DNA of 64,000 bases, from NCBI GenBank assembly GCA_905116865.2, contig CAJHNH020008547.1:936243-1000242 (forward strand), given 5' to 3'. The notes under the pieces were generated by a model. The model was not told the origin of the DNA, searched no databases, and saw nothing but the letters and a program-made list of their open reading frames with translations. Shown here in pieces: positions 32,786-43,347 of this stretch (the stretch's first letter is position 1; each line of letters opens with the position of its first letter). Source of the stretch: Candidula unifasciata (Eukaryota; Mollusca; Gastropoda; Stylommatophora; Geomitridae). The translations under genes were made by a program, and so were the position numbers.

Positions 32786-33535
32786 GGAAGACAGTCTTGT
32801 TATGGTGTCACAAAGAAACAAATTATTCCTAAAATGTGTAATAAAAATCAATGTGTGTATAAACAAGTTCGTTAGTGTTATTTTTGATGAATACAAGTAC
32901 AGGTGTTAAAAATTGAAGAATGGCCTTAGTTTGAATAATAGAAGACACATGGATCAAGATTAGAAATGTGAAGAAGTCATGGTGTTATTTTATAACAAAC
33001 AAAATAGTATCTGGGTACATGGATAACATCAGATGGAAGATGCATAACTTTATAAAATGAAAAACATCTTGTGCAATATATCCTTGTCATTGGGAGTTAG
33101 AAAAAGAATTCTTGCTTGCTATATACATGCAGTTTTAACATATGGTTGTGAATCCTGGACAATCGGTAGGCAGGCCAAACAATTTTTAGAGGCCTCAGAG
33201 ATGTGGTTTTACAGAAGAATGCTTAGAATACCTTGGACAGCCAAAAAGAGCAACCAAGAGGTTTTGAAAGAGGCGGGTAGCCCGAAGACAACTTATCACA
33301 GACATCAGAAGGAGACAGTCATCATTTTTCGGCCATGTTATGAGAAGAGGGAAAATAGAACATGGGACCACTGAAAATATCTGTGGAAGGAGGGATAGAG
33401 GAAGACAAAGATAGAATATTCTTGACAGTCTTTTTGCATGGCATGGAGGTGTGTCGGCACACGATCTGATACATGCTGCAGGAGATAGCAGAATATGAAT
33501 AGGCATGATCGCCCACGCCAGTAGGCAAGATGATG
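32786..33535 (+). mobile_element. LINE-a copy inserted in the 32-bp minisatellite
   Basis: It starts around KKQIIPKMCNKNQ and continues YLGTWITSDGRCI, then the frame 33057-33374: MKNILCNISLSLGVRKRILA, CYIHAVLTYGCESWTIGRQA, KQFLEASEMWFYRRMLRIPW. After a one-base frame change comes RRRQSSFFGHVMRRGK, and the end is ATCGCCCACGCCAGTAGGCA with a GATGATGAA tail. The same satellite resumes immediately at 33536. Confidence 0.85.
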
Positions 33536-33880
33536 AAGAGTGTCTTGTGTCACTCTTAATTTCTTAGTTGTGTCTTGTGTCACGCTCTCAATTTCTGAGT
33601 TGTGTTGTGTCACTCTCTCAATTTCTGAGTTTTGTCTTGTGTCACTCTCTTAATTTCTAAGTTGTGTCTTGTGTCACTCTTTCAATTTCTTAGTTGTGTC
33701 TTGTGTCACTCTCCTAATTTCTTAGTTGTGTCTTGTGTCATTTCTTAGTTGTGTCTTGTGTCACGCTCTCAATTTCTGAGTTGTGTCTTGTGTCACTCTC
33801 TCAATTTCTGAGTTGTGTCTTGTGTCACTCTCTTAATTTCTAAGTTGTATCTTGTGTCACTCTATCAATTTCTTAGGTCT
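33536..33880. repeat. About 32-bp minisatellite, right segment
   Basis: The same unit as at 32525; about ten further units with TTAGTTGTGTC and TGAGTTGTGTC variants. Confidence 0.9.
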
Positions 33881-34144
33881 CAAGCATGGGTTGTTTTTTT
33901 TTTCATACAGGGGAATAATTCTTTTAAAGCTACTTTATTGCGTGTATGTAAAGTTACTTCCCATTTTTCATTTAATAAAATTGTAACTTTGTCCTAATAA
34001 GCCGATAACGGTTTTTTGTTTTTTTATTTTTATTTTAACTGACTGTTTCCTGTTCTTGTTTAGGTTGACTTTTCTGTATTGTTTAAATCTTCAGTTTACA
34101 TTTATGTTTGCATTATCTTAGTTGTGTTATGACAATCGACGTCA

Positions 34145-34335
34145 CTAACATACGAGCCGTCCCGATGTGGGATGCAATGTTCCGTTATTTTAAAGAAGTC
34201 GGGGGCCCTATTATAAACTATCGACTGAATTGGGTTTCTGGGACTTTTGGCTGGGTCAACCTCATGGGAATGGTGAAACTTTGTGTCACCGGGTGTTGGG
34301 GACTCCTTGTGCGGTCTTAGTGGGGTTCAACGTCA
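34145..34335 (+). mobile_element. LINE-c 3' module
   Basis: CGTCCCGATGTGGGATGCAA, GGGGCCCTATTATAAACTAT, TTTCTGGGACTTTTGGCTGG, AACTTTGTGTCACCGGGTGT and GTCTTAGTGGGGTTCAACG. Confidence 0.7.
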
Positions 34336-34414
34336 CACACACGTAACTGTACCTCACAATCCCTATGCGTGCTTTGTCTTCTATCTTGACCTTTTATATG
34401 CACAGGCAGGTCTA

Positions 34415-34572
34415 ACATGTCTGGTCTGTACAAGTTCTCCTGGTCTACCCCTGCCTCTTTTCCCCAGTAGTGGCACTCTCTTGAACGTTCTTCCATGTCT
34501 GGTCTGTAAAAGTTCTCCTGGTCTATCCCTGCCTCGTTTCCACAGTAGTGGCACTCTCTTGAACGTTATTTC
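34415..34572. repeat. Two-unit tandem duplication of about 77 bp
   Basis: Two copies of GTCTGGTCTGTAMAAGTTCT, CCTGGTCTAYCCCTGCCTC and AGTAGTGGCACTCTCTTGAA. Confidence 0.9.
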
Positions 34573-34654
34573 TCGTCTTATCTAGATTTTTTGTTTCCTT
34601 GGTCAGCAACGTGAAATGTTAAATATTAAAGTTGAAGTGCAGAGGATCGACTTC

Positions 34655-34815
34655 GTTGCACCAGGTTTTGTACCCCATTGCATCAGGTTTTGTACCCCAT
34701 TGCTCCACGTTTTTTACCCCATTGCACCAGGTTTTGTATCCCATTGCACCAGGTTTTGTACCACATTGCACATGATTCTCTATCCTATTTTCTATCCTAT
34801 TTCACCAGGTTTTGT
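34655..34815. repeat. 22-bp minisatellite, about 6-7 units
   Basis: The unit is TTGCACCAGGTTTTGTACCC plus CA, with two diverged units near 34770-34800. Confidence 0.9.
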
Positions 34816-34963
34816 ACAACATATGCCTCGGTCTCTCTCCGCACAACGGCGAAAGCTAAAAGAACATTTAGAGAGTAAACAAAGGCTAACTTCAAGGCTT
34901 ATATACATATTGACCAACGGAAAACAATCTTTCTAAACCGGCCGGTAACATGGTCAATAAGTA

Positions 34964-35968
34964 AAGGATCTTTTCTATGTCTTTTGGCGGACTGGGTATA
35001 TACGGCTAGACCTGTATTTTATAGACCAATCGGCACTTGGTGGGTGATGTGGTCAGCATTACGCCGGAAGCCTTTACTTCTCAGGACTGCACCTGGTACC
35101 CACTCAGGACTGCACCTGGTACCCACTCAGGACTGCACCTGGTACCCACTCAGGACTGCACCTGGTACCCACTCAGGACTGCACCTGGTACCCACTCAGG
35201 ACTGCACCTGGTACCCACCCAGGACTGCACCTGGTACCCACTCAGGACTGCACCTGGTACCCACCCAGGACTGCACCTGGTACCCACTCAGGACTGCACC
35301 TGGTACCCACACAGGACTGCACCTGGTACCCACTCAGGACTGCACCTGGTACCCACCCAGGACTGCACCTGGTACCCACTCAGGACTGCACCTGGTACCC
35401 ACACAGGACTGCACCTGGTACCCACTCAGGACTGCACCTGGTACCCACTCAGGACTGCACCTGGTACCCACTCAGGACTGCACCTGGTACCCACACAGGA
35501 CTGCACCTGGTACCAACTCAGGACTGCACCTGGTACCCACTCAGGACTGCACCTGGTACCCACACAGGACTGCACCTGGTACCCACTCAGGACTGCACCT
35601 GGTACCCACACAGGACTGCACCTGGTACCCACACAGGACTGCACCTGGTACCCACTCAGGACTGCACCTGGTACCCACTCAGGACTGCACCTGGTACCCA
35701 CACAGGACTGCACCTGGTACCCACTCAGGACTGCACCTGGTACCCACTCAGGACTGCACCTGGTACCCACTCAGGACTGCACCCGGTACCCACTCAGGAC
35801 TGCACCTGGTACCCACCCAGGACTGCACCTGGTACCCACTCAGGACTGCACCTGGTACCCACTCAAGGTTGGAAGTCATTTTTGAAGAATGTCTGGCTGC
35901 GCCAGGACCCGAACCCACGACCTTCTGATCCGCAGGCGAGCGTCTAGCCGCTACACCACGGCCACTCC
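34964..35968 (-). mobile_element. SINE-A copy carrying an internal 34-unit minisatellite
   Basis: The 3' half lies at 34964-35081 (GGCGGACTGGGTATATACGG, TTTTATAGACCAATCGGCAC, TGGTGGGTGATGTGGTCAGC). The head lies at 35865-35968 (plus strand: GGCTGCGCCAGGACCCGAAC, CTTCTGATCCGCAGGCGAGC, GCCGCTACACCACGGCC). Between them the usual 20-odd bases of SINE-A body are expanded about 34-fold. Flanks are well conserved, so the element is young. Confidence 0.9.
35082..35864. repeat. 23-bp minisatellite, 34 units, derived from the SINE-A body
   Basis: The unit is CAGGACTGCACCTGGTACCC plus ACT. The length 783 bp equals 34 x 23. Units differ mainly at one base (ACT, ACC or ACA before CAGG). Long open frames across it (up to 314 codons) follow from the stop-free unit and are not evidence of a gene. 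Confidence 0.97.
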
Positions 35969-36079
35969 CCAGAAACAGGGTAGAGTTGCGAAACACGCAC
36001 AGTATGTCTTCTTCATATAGTCCTTGTCGTGTGGTCGCAGTCTTTATCCGCGGTCTTGTGTCGTGTAATTCAAAAAAAA

Positions 36080-36295
36080 AATTAAGAAAATTCCCTTTTC
36101 ATGCCAGTGGCGCATAGGGCATATGATGTTAGACTAATTTTTTTTTTAGAAACTAAAATAAATGGAAGTAAAGGTGACCGGCGGGATGCTGACCACATAC
36201 CCCACCAAGAGTCAATTTTCTTTTAAAATATACATCTAGCCCTTTGTGTCCAATACGCCTAATGTCGTGGAAAATGACCCCTTTTTACTTTTTGT
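36080..36295. mobile_element. Two SINE-A fragments in opposite orientation
   Basis: At 36083-36135 the 3' end appears in minus orientation (CCCTTTTCATGCCAGTGGCG). At 36165-36295 the 3' half appears in plus orientation (GGAAGTAAAGGTGACCGGCG, GATGCTGACCACATACCCCA, TCCAATACGCCTAATGTCGT). Confidence 0.65.
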
Positions 36296-37194
36296 TAACT
36301 TCCTGCTCGCACGTCAAGATTGGTTCAGGATTTATGAAGGCCAAGCATTTCACATCCTCATCTAAAGATTGTGTGTCATGAGCTAGTATATGGGAAATCC
36401 AAAACGTTAGACGTATCCCACAGAATCAGATATGGGAATTGTCCCCACATCTGCTTGGCTGCATCGCGTTTAGTGTGTAACATGGGAAGTGATGTCTCCG
36501 TTGAGTGAGTAAGCTATTTGTTTTTCGATCTGAATGTTGAGGGTTCGTTTTTATGACTGCATCGTTCCGTTTATAAGTGTAATTTTTTTTTTAGATATCC
36601 CTGGTAATCGTCACTGGAGATGTGGTATTCGTGCTTTGTACGACAATCTCGGTAGGCGGCTAGCAAATTTACGGAGAGAAACAGGATGTCAGTTAGGATA
36701 GAACCCTGTGGATTATAGTCGATCTTGTAGACTTTGATTTTGAAGTAAAGAGGTTTCATGTAACAGAACTGGTGACCCTATGTCTTATAAAACTGTGACC
36801 TACATTATATAAAGATTTAACAATTGACCCCGGGACAACGAGAGTGCTCCGCGATTGTCTTCGTTCTACACATGTTTACATAGTACTGCACATGTGTACA
36901 AATGTTAAACAATGTTTTATTTGCAATATAGCTCAGGAATGAAAGGTATACCAGTAGCAACGGGGCAAGCGACGTGCAACCTCTGCTGGTAACAAACACC
37001 ACAAGTGTCTGACGGTAGCTGGAGCTATCGTGAGTTTCCGTTCATGTCTTGTTCACGTGGTGTGGTCTCAATCTGAACGTGTCTGCCCTCGTCGCTGTGC
37101 GGCTTGTGTCGAGCGAAAACAGGATTTGATAGTGAGACAGGAAACCGCTGGCCCATTTACTGTTGGATAAACCGCAAGATATAAATTCTCCAAC
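36296..37194. other. Upstream region of the 37.2-kb gene
   Basis: No repeat or frame is supported. ATATAAAT occurs about 20 bp before the ATG, too close to act as a TATA box for it; a noncoding exon could lie here. Confidence 0.4.
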
Positions 37195-38286
37195 ATGGCA
37201 GACGAGCGAAGACAAGTTCTCACACCCACGCCAGCTTCCAGGTTCGGATCTAGATGTCACCATGCCCAAACTTATCAGGAGACACAATGTGTGGGAGGGT
37301 TAGAAGACCCACTGCCTACGTGCTCAAGTAGAGGTAAGAAAAAATTTATAAATACGCGATCGTTCTGTACACTGTCGACTAAGTTGTGTACTAACTCTGA
37401 ACAGCAAACGGAAGAGGATTGCTCAGACACTGAGATAGCTGATGTAAATTCCGATGACGTAAATATTTCACATTCCGAAATCACTGCCTGTGAAGTCAGA
37501 AACTCTGAGAGTAACATTCCGTTTTCGGGACCACACTTTTCTGGAGGACCTATATCAAGCTTCTCCGATCCAGCGTTGCAGCACGTCGTTTTAAATCAAA
37601 GTAGAGTCTCGGATATTGACAATCTACCAGTTAGAGACGTCGCTAAGAAGGACACTAGAATGGGCAGTCTAATGAAGAACGCTGGTCTGGACTTTGAGAA
37701 ACCCAGCAGTTTGGGCTTCTGCACTAGCTGTGATATGTTTCCAGCTGATGCGCACAACATCGACGCGCCGGGTGTGAACTTGTTTACCACAAAGAATGGT
37801 GCTGGTAACAACAGTCGTACTGATTCTGTTGGCTTTACCTATAAGTTAACTGAACCTGTTGTAGATACCAAAGTCGTGGATCAAGTGGGTCCAGATTCGG
37901 AGATACCCGATCCCACATACCTCGCCCAGCACTCAATTAATCTGCAGGATGAACACGTTAATGACAACTCTAAAGGACTTCTTCACACACAAGAGTCTAT
38001 GTTTCCAGAAATTGCCGACCAGTCTCCAGTCTCATTTCAACCAAGCAATCACCCGAATCTGCTGTTGTGTCCAATCCCGTTGAGGCCAGAGCTGCTACCG
38101 TTTAAACGTCAGATTAGCAAACGGAAAAGTGATGTTTTTGAAGCATTTTTGCCCGAGTCGGCCCACGCTGAAGATGACGATGACGATGAAGACGAAGATG
38201 ATGAATATTATTCTGTGGGAAGGTTCTCAGGGCAGACGAAGCGATCCATGCACCCCAACGACTCCCAAGACAAGGCGGCTGGAAAA
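37195..38286 (+). CDS. Unrecognised acidic, probably disordered protein; 5' coding exon of 364 codons
   Basis: ATG in good context (CAACATGG) opens 364 codons to a canonical donor (GGAAAA/GTAAGT at 38286/38287), phase 0; reading continues only into intron-like AT-rich sequence. Features by residue: low-complexity Ser/Thr/Asp-rich body from about 60 to 290; a Leu/Pro-rich patch (NLLLCPIPLRPELLP) just before a basic patch FKRQISKRKSD at about 303-313; FEAFLPES; and an acidic run of Asp/Glu at 326-337 followed by EYYSVGRF. No signal peptide, membrane segment or known domain is visible. Basic-then-acidic clusters would fit a nuclear or scaffold protein, but that is inference. An alternative donor-like site AGAG/GTAAGA at 37334 could shorten exon 1, although the frame stays open for 317 more codons. 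Downstream exons were not found in the window. Confidence 0.7.
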
Positions 38287-39224
38287 GTAAGTCCGCATTT
38301 ATTTCCTTTTATATTTTTAAAAATTATAAAGATAACGAGTCTCCAGATTTCGTCATCACTCGTACATTGTTTATGCCGATATAAAACTAATTTGACTGTC
38401 CCTCCTATTATTGAACACTTGCCTAAAGAAGCTTATGTCTCGTAATATTAAACAGATTTTTAAAGAAACTCCAGTTCGTAATATTGAACATATAATTAAA
38501 GATACTCCAGTTTTTTCTAATTTTATTAAAAAGCTTTTTTTTTTTTTTTTTTTAAAGTAATATTATGCTTCTCATGAAAAATCGTGTGCGAAACACAAAT
38601 GTATATGTTTCAAATGTAAATACAAATGTTTGTGTAATCCGATACTGGAATGTCTAATAATTTTATAAAAACAGAAATAAACCACGACTGGTAGTTCAAA
38701 TGAGATGTTAATGCTTCATGATACAATTGTGGGGGTGATAGCAGGTAGTGGAGAAACACACATAAGAATTTGTAGAAGAATTGTGAGGTTTTGAGACAGA
38801 AAAAAAAAAACACACACACACACACAAGCTGTCTTTGTCATTTGAGAACTGTACGTGTTGCAAGGCCACAAATACAAACTGATAAGAAAAAAAAAAGTAT
38901 AGGACCTATCAAGAGAAGAGACGCACGGCTTCGGCAGTAGGCTTTGCTCTAGGCATATTGGTGTTACCTATTCTATGGAGTAAACAAGGGTGGCCGAGAG
39001 GCAATCATGTTACATGAACAACACACGGTCTCTACAATACTACCTTGGCATTGTGCCTTAGAGATGAGGCCTTCGTTGGCCTTTCACAAGGAGCTGTGGT
39101 TCACATGCCTGCTTATAAACAATATAACATTATCGTCTCGATAAAGGAAGAGATGCCAACCAATCAAGAGAAAAGGTTCGACTGAAAAATTATACACCTA
39201 TCAACAGCCAGCGTCTTTTTTTTT
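38287..39224. other. Presumed first intron of the 37.2-kb gene
   Basis: It contains a roughly 41-bp imperfect duplication (CCAGTTCGTAATATTGAACA and variants, 38435-38515), a T-run at 38536-38553 and (CA)n at 38811-38826. No exon is recognised. Confidence 0.5.
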
Positions 39225-39345
39225 TTCACCTCTTGGTTACTGTAACTTGTTTATTTCTCTCCCGAAGCTCTACATTGGGGATACTGTCATACCATTTAAT
39301 TCCCTTTATTCGACACATGCACTGGTTAATGAATGTTTTATAGAC
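39225..39345 (-). mobile_element. LINE-b fragment
   Basis: The minus-strand reading KTFINQCMCRIKGIKWYDSI, PNVELRERNKQVTVTK matches the LINE-b tail at 28800-28910. Confidence 0.7.
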
Positions 39346-39629
39346 GCTATTACCCTTCAAACACAAAACTGTTCAGTGAAATAATATTCGATTATAGCGG
39401 GACTCCAGAGGTTCTGAAAATCACAGGCAGGGTGTTGCCCTTCTGATGTGTCTCCACGCTGAAGCTGTTGATGGCCTTATGTGTCGTCAGTGACTGCAGG
39501 AGAGTTATGTTGACTGTTGTGTCGCTAGTTATAGGGTGGTCCCTGTCGGGCAGATCAAGGGATGGTACCAAGACAAGTCATGATACATGCGTCTGCTCTC
39601 ATGTATGTAGGACTGGGGGCAGTCAGAGA

Positions 39630-39970
39630 TTCAAAGAAAGAAAGAGAGTGGAAAAGAAACAGAGAGATAAAAAAAGAGAGACACGGAGAGAAATACAGAG
39701 AGATAGAAAGAGAGACAGAGAGAAAAAGAGATAAAGAAAGAGAGAAAAAGAAAGAGAGAAAAAGAAAGAGAGAAAGAGAGAGTCACGCAGATAAAGAAAT
39801 AGAGATAAAGAAATAGAGACAGAGAGAGAAAGAAAGAGACAGAGAGACAGAAAGAGAGAAAGAAAGAAAGAGAGTCATAGAGAGAGAAATCGAGAAAGAA
39901 AGAGACAGATAGGAGAGAAAGAAAGAGAAAACAAGAAAAAGAGAGAAACAGAGCGAGAGAGAGAACAGCA
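39630..39970. repeat. Polypurine (AGAGA/AAAGA) tract
   Basis: More than 300 bp almost without pyrimidines on the plus strand, built from AGAGAG, AAAGA and GACAGAGA motifs. Confidence 0.9.
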
Positions 39971-40110
39971 GGAAATTCTTGAAGGAATTAGACATACAGA
40001 ACCACAATTGTCACGAAACACAGTAACTAATAGGACCATGATGATATGTAGGTTTTTCATATTTCTTCGTTTATAAAAACTTACGGCGTGTGTTCACATC
40101 CACATTTGAA

Positions 40111-40455
40111 AAGGTACCGGGTAAAGTCCTGAGAAGTAAACGCGACCGGAGGAAGCTTACCACGTCAGCTAGGGAATGACGATTTGTCTTAAAAAAAAAT
40201 ATGTCTGTCACAGGCTCTCAACCTTCTTAATACGGCCACCATTCAATACAGTTCCTCATGTTGTGGTTACCTACAACCATATCAATATTTTCGTTGCTAC
40301 TTCATAACTTCAGTGAACATGTGTTTTCCGATGGTCTTTAGCCACCCATGTGAAAGGGTCGTCAGACCCACAAAAGGGTCGTGACCCACAGGTTGAGAAT
40401 CGCTGGTCTAGCACTATATGTTTAATACGCCTGAAAGCTTAAAGGGGCCCGCTAC
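40111..40455 (+). mobile_element. SINE-A body split by a SPIN-like hAT element
   Basis: The left part has GTCCTGAGAAGTAAACGCGA, CCGGAGGAAGCTTACCACGT and GATTTGTCTTAAA. The right part has GTCTAGCACTATATGTTTAA and TACGCCTGAAAGC. Together they give the SINE-A order with the hAT element between. Confidence 0.75.
40211..40405. mobile_element. SPIN-like short hAT element (MITE), copy 1
   Basis: Terminal inverted repeats CAGGCTCTCAACC and GGTTGAGAATCGCTG. The core has CAGTTCCTCATGTTGTGG, TTTTCGTTGCTACTTCATAA, CCGATGGTCTTTAGCCACCC and GTGAAAGGGTCG, all hallmarks of SPIN as I know the family. Flanking 8-mers GTCTGTCA (40203) and GTCTAGCA (40406) agree at 6 of 8 positions, fitting an aged hAT target duplication. 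At 195 bp it is non-autonomous. Confidence 0.85.
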
Positions 40456-40559
40456 ATTTAACAATATTTACAATGGGTATGCGTGTGTGTGTCCTGTCTA
40501 CACGTATGTGTGCAAATATGTTTTGTTACAAATTACAGGTCACCACATCTTATGTTACG

Positions 40560-40617
40560 GAAACACCGGTGGTTGTTGCACCGGTGGTTGTTGCACCGCT
40601 GGTTGTTGCACCGGTGA
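40560..40617. repeat. 15-bp tandem repeat, about 4 units
   Basis: The unit CACCGGTGGTTGTTG, with one GGT/GCT variant. Confidence 0.9.
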
Positions 40618-40735
40618 CATCTGCATTTATTTTATGTATTTTTTAAACCATGTTGACGTAATGTTGTAAGTTCTACCGGCTACTAGGGCAAATATAGATG
40701 GCTTGTGGTGTCGGTAAAAAGGTATAATACAATTG

Positions 40736-41160
40736 TCTTCTTCTTCTTCTTCTTCTTCTTTTTCTTTTTCTTCTTCTTCCTCTTCTTCTTCCTCTTCCTT
40801 TTCTTCTTCCCCTTCTTCTTCTTCTTTTTTTTTTCTTCTTCTTCTTCTTCTTCTTCTTCTTCTTCTTCTTCTTCTTCTTCTTCTTCTTCTTCTTCTTCTT
40901 CTTCTTCTTCTTCTTCTTCTTCTTCTTCTTCTTCTTCTTCTCCTTTTTTCTTCTTTTACGTCTTCTTTTTCTTCTTCTTCTTCTTCTTCTTCTTCTTCTT
41001 CTTCTTCTTCTTCTTCTTCTTCTTCTTCTTCTTCTTCTTCTTCTTCTTCTTCTTCTTCTTCTTCTTCTTCTTCTTCTTTATCATCATCTTCTTCTTCATC
41101 GTCATCATCTTCTTCTTCTTATCCTCCTCTTCCTCTTCCTCCTTCTCCTCTCCCTCCCTC
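40736..41160. repeat. (CTT)n array, about 425 bp
   Basis: Two near-pure runs separated by TCCTTTTTTCTTCTTTTACG. The polypyrimidine plus strand gives chance poly-Ser, poly-Phe and poly-Leu frames. Confidence 0.97.
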
Positions 41161-41961
41161 TTTATAAGTAGGGAACCGTAATGTTTTATTTTCATGTTTT
41201 ATTATTATTGTGCAGGTAACAAAAATGCTTGAGCCCATCTCCTTTCCCTAGACAAGAAAACACTTTTTTCTTTTGGGGAGAAGGAAGTGTTGAGCCCTCC
41301 ACCGACACCCCCCCCCCCTTACGCCCTTACGCCCATCCAATCTCTCGCTGGTGTCAGTTTGCCATTGCTACCAAACCGTCGACACTCATGCCTTGTCAAA
41401 GCCAAAAGCATAAAATGTATGTATGTAAAGCACTTGGTGAAGTTCGTTCCAAAAAACCCTTTCCCCACTTCCGTTCGTCCCCTATACAGCAGTGCCGACT
41501 TGAGGCAGGGGTTACACACTGGTTGCATAAACTCGTTTGTTTGAGGAGCGCCTTTGGCTTTTGTTCCATTGGCCTCTATAATTTGTAAGGGTTTCTGTTT
41601 CCACCCAATGTAGCACAAGTTTTTTCTAGTCCATGGAACTGAGGCACACACACACACAAATGTTTGGGATTTCAATAGAAATGTGCCATCAGCAAGTGCC
41701 ATGCCGACTGTTACCTGGGATCCTGCTTCTTCTAAGTATGCTTCACCTTATGTGCGGTCACCAACAGCATGCATTATCATCAGTTCGTTGGCTTCGTTAT
41801 TCAAGCAATTGAATCCCAGACATGGATTGTTTTGTTTATTTATTATTATATTTTTTTTTCAACTTATTCTTTCATAAAAAGTTATTAATGAAAAAAGACT
41901 GGATCCGAGGAAACTGGAAAAACACCATGAGGCAGAAAAGTTATACAAACAACTGACGTTA
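41161..41961. other. No supported gene
   Basis: A 127-codon minus-strand frame (41702-41319) is open but carries no motif I recognise. A C-run lies at 41311-41319. Confidence 0.45.
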
Positions 41962-42030
41962 GTTAGTTGCGTATCCTCTATAGGACGTTGCAGAACAAAC
42001 CCTTGCATTTTTTTTTTTTTTTTGCTGTTG
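41962..42030 (-). mobile_element. SINE-B 3' fragment
   Basis: Plus-strand GTTAGTTGCGTATCCTCTAT, AGGACGTTGCAGAACAAACC match the end of the 51640 and 26392 copies. Confidence 0.7.
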
Positions 42031-42189
42031 TAGCTTCTTGTGTAGGGTGAGTTAACATACCAACTAGATGGGCACAGAGAGATCCTAAATGTATGTAATC
42101 TAAATAGAAATCAACAAACGTGCCATTTACCGCGCAGAAAAATGTCCGGCTGTCTATTTCTTTAAATAAAAATATATCTTGATGTTGCT

Positions 42190-42242
42190 TTAAACCCAGA
42201 CCTTCGGGTTCGTCTAGCCACTACGCTTCCACGGCCTCCATG
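42190..42242 (-). mobile_element. SINE-A head fragment
   Basis: Minus strand GGCCGTGGAAGCGTAGTGGC, TAGACGAACCCGAAGGTCTG. Confidence 0.55.
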
Positions 42243-42414
42243 TGTAAGACTACTATCTAATTTTTATAAACAAAAATATTATCTATTTAAAAAGATACAT
42301 AATCAGTAATAGGTACCACTAAAATTGTTGCGGAATAAATTTAAGTGTTGGTTACAGAAAAGAATAATATTGGAACCTATATTTTCTAGCCGTTACATCC
42401 AAATCCCGTCTGCC

Positions 42415-42530
42415 TTTTGTACCCCAATGCAGCATATGCCCTCAGCCAGCTCACACAAAGTCGTTGTATCCTTTGGTATCTCATGCAACTAACCCCATCT
42501 CCTTCTAATTCTTAAAGTCACCATTTAGTT
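42415..42530 (-). mobile_element. LINE-b 3' coding end
   Basis: The minus-strand reading RIQRLCVSWLRAYAALGYKR matches RIERLGVSWLRAYAPLEDRK at the end of the 28556 copy. Confidence 0.7.
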
Positions 42531-42741
42531 GTAGTCCCCAAGTATGTGCTTGCGTGCATGTTTTGGCCTCAGTGAGATGCGGTGTAAATATTTTCTAGGT
42601 ACTGAAAGGTCATTAACATTCTAAATGTTTTGTCTAACGTTCAAGAGGGCCCACTTCATCTGGGGCCGGCAGATTTCACTTGACGTCGGACTGGCTGACA
42701 CTACGCCCTGTGAGCTACTGACGGTAACCCACAGCTGAGAC

Positions 42742-42905
42742 CAGTGTTTCTCAACCTTGTATGTGCCATCCCCACCTAATCCTTTCTGAGAATGTGTATT
42801 TCCCTCTACGTAACTTAAACTCTGGAACAGTCCATTTTCAAAATGCCTCCTTTAACAATCAAATCGCACTCCTTCGGGGCGGAGGCCTCACGTTGGGAAA
42901 CATAA
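42742..42905. mobile_element. Possible hAT-type MITE
   Basis: The left end CAGTGTTTCTCAACCTTG and right end CACGTTGGGAAACATAAG are imperfect inverted repeats. No clear target duplication is seen. Confidence 0.4.
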
Positions 42906-43017
42906 GACTTAGACAGTGGTTGCAAGACCGGCTCTAGTTGGCGCCGGCCTTGTTTGCTGGTTGTTATGCAAGACCCGCTCCCTTTGAGACAGGTCTTCTC
43001 AAACAAACCATGGGATT

Positions 43018-43265
43018 TTAGGATTATCGTGCCACGGTATGCATTTAAACTTGGAAAACAATAACAAAATTTGTTTGAAATGTCCGCCACTGTATAGTAG
43101 TAGATAGACGCTTGCCCAGCAGCTTTAAGATCTTGGGTTCAAATCCACATTGTAGCGAAATATTTTTAATGACATTGGCTCTCTAGTCGACTAAGCCTTG
43201 GAAGTAAAGGCGGTCGTCGTAGTGTTGACCCATCGAGTACCGACTAGTCTGTGAAAATATGTGGA
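43018..43265 (+). mobile_element. SINE-A-related element with tRNA-like head
   Basis: TAGATAGACGCTTGCCCAGC then CTTGGGTTCAAATCCACATT (B-box region), followed by SINE-A body GGAAGTAAAGGCGGTCGTCG and TACCGACTAGTCTGTGAAAA. The 43018-43080 flank (GCATTTAAACTTGGAAAACA) also recurs at 45715. Confidence 0.7.
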
Positions 43266-43347
43266 AATGTGCATCCATCGCTCTCCTTGAGAACATGACT
43301 TGGTGAGATCCGAGTCTCTTATAAGGTTCCGCTTTGCAACACAGTTC

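Noticed and set aside
34984..35928. 314-codon and 282-codon overlapping frames
   Set aside because: They come from a stop-free 23-bp unit inside a SINE; all forward frames are open alike.
41319..41702. 127-codon minus-strand frame
   Set aside because: Open but without recognisable motif, start context or splice signals; not enough to call a gene.
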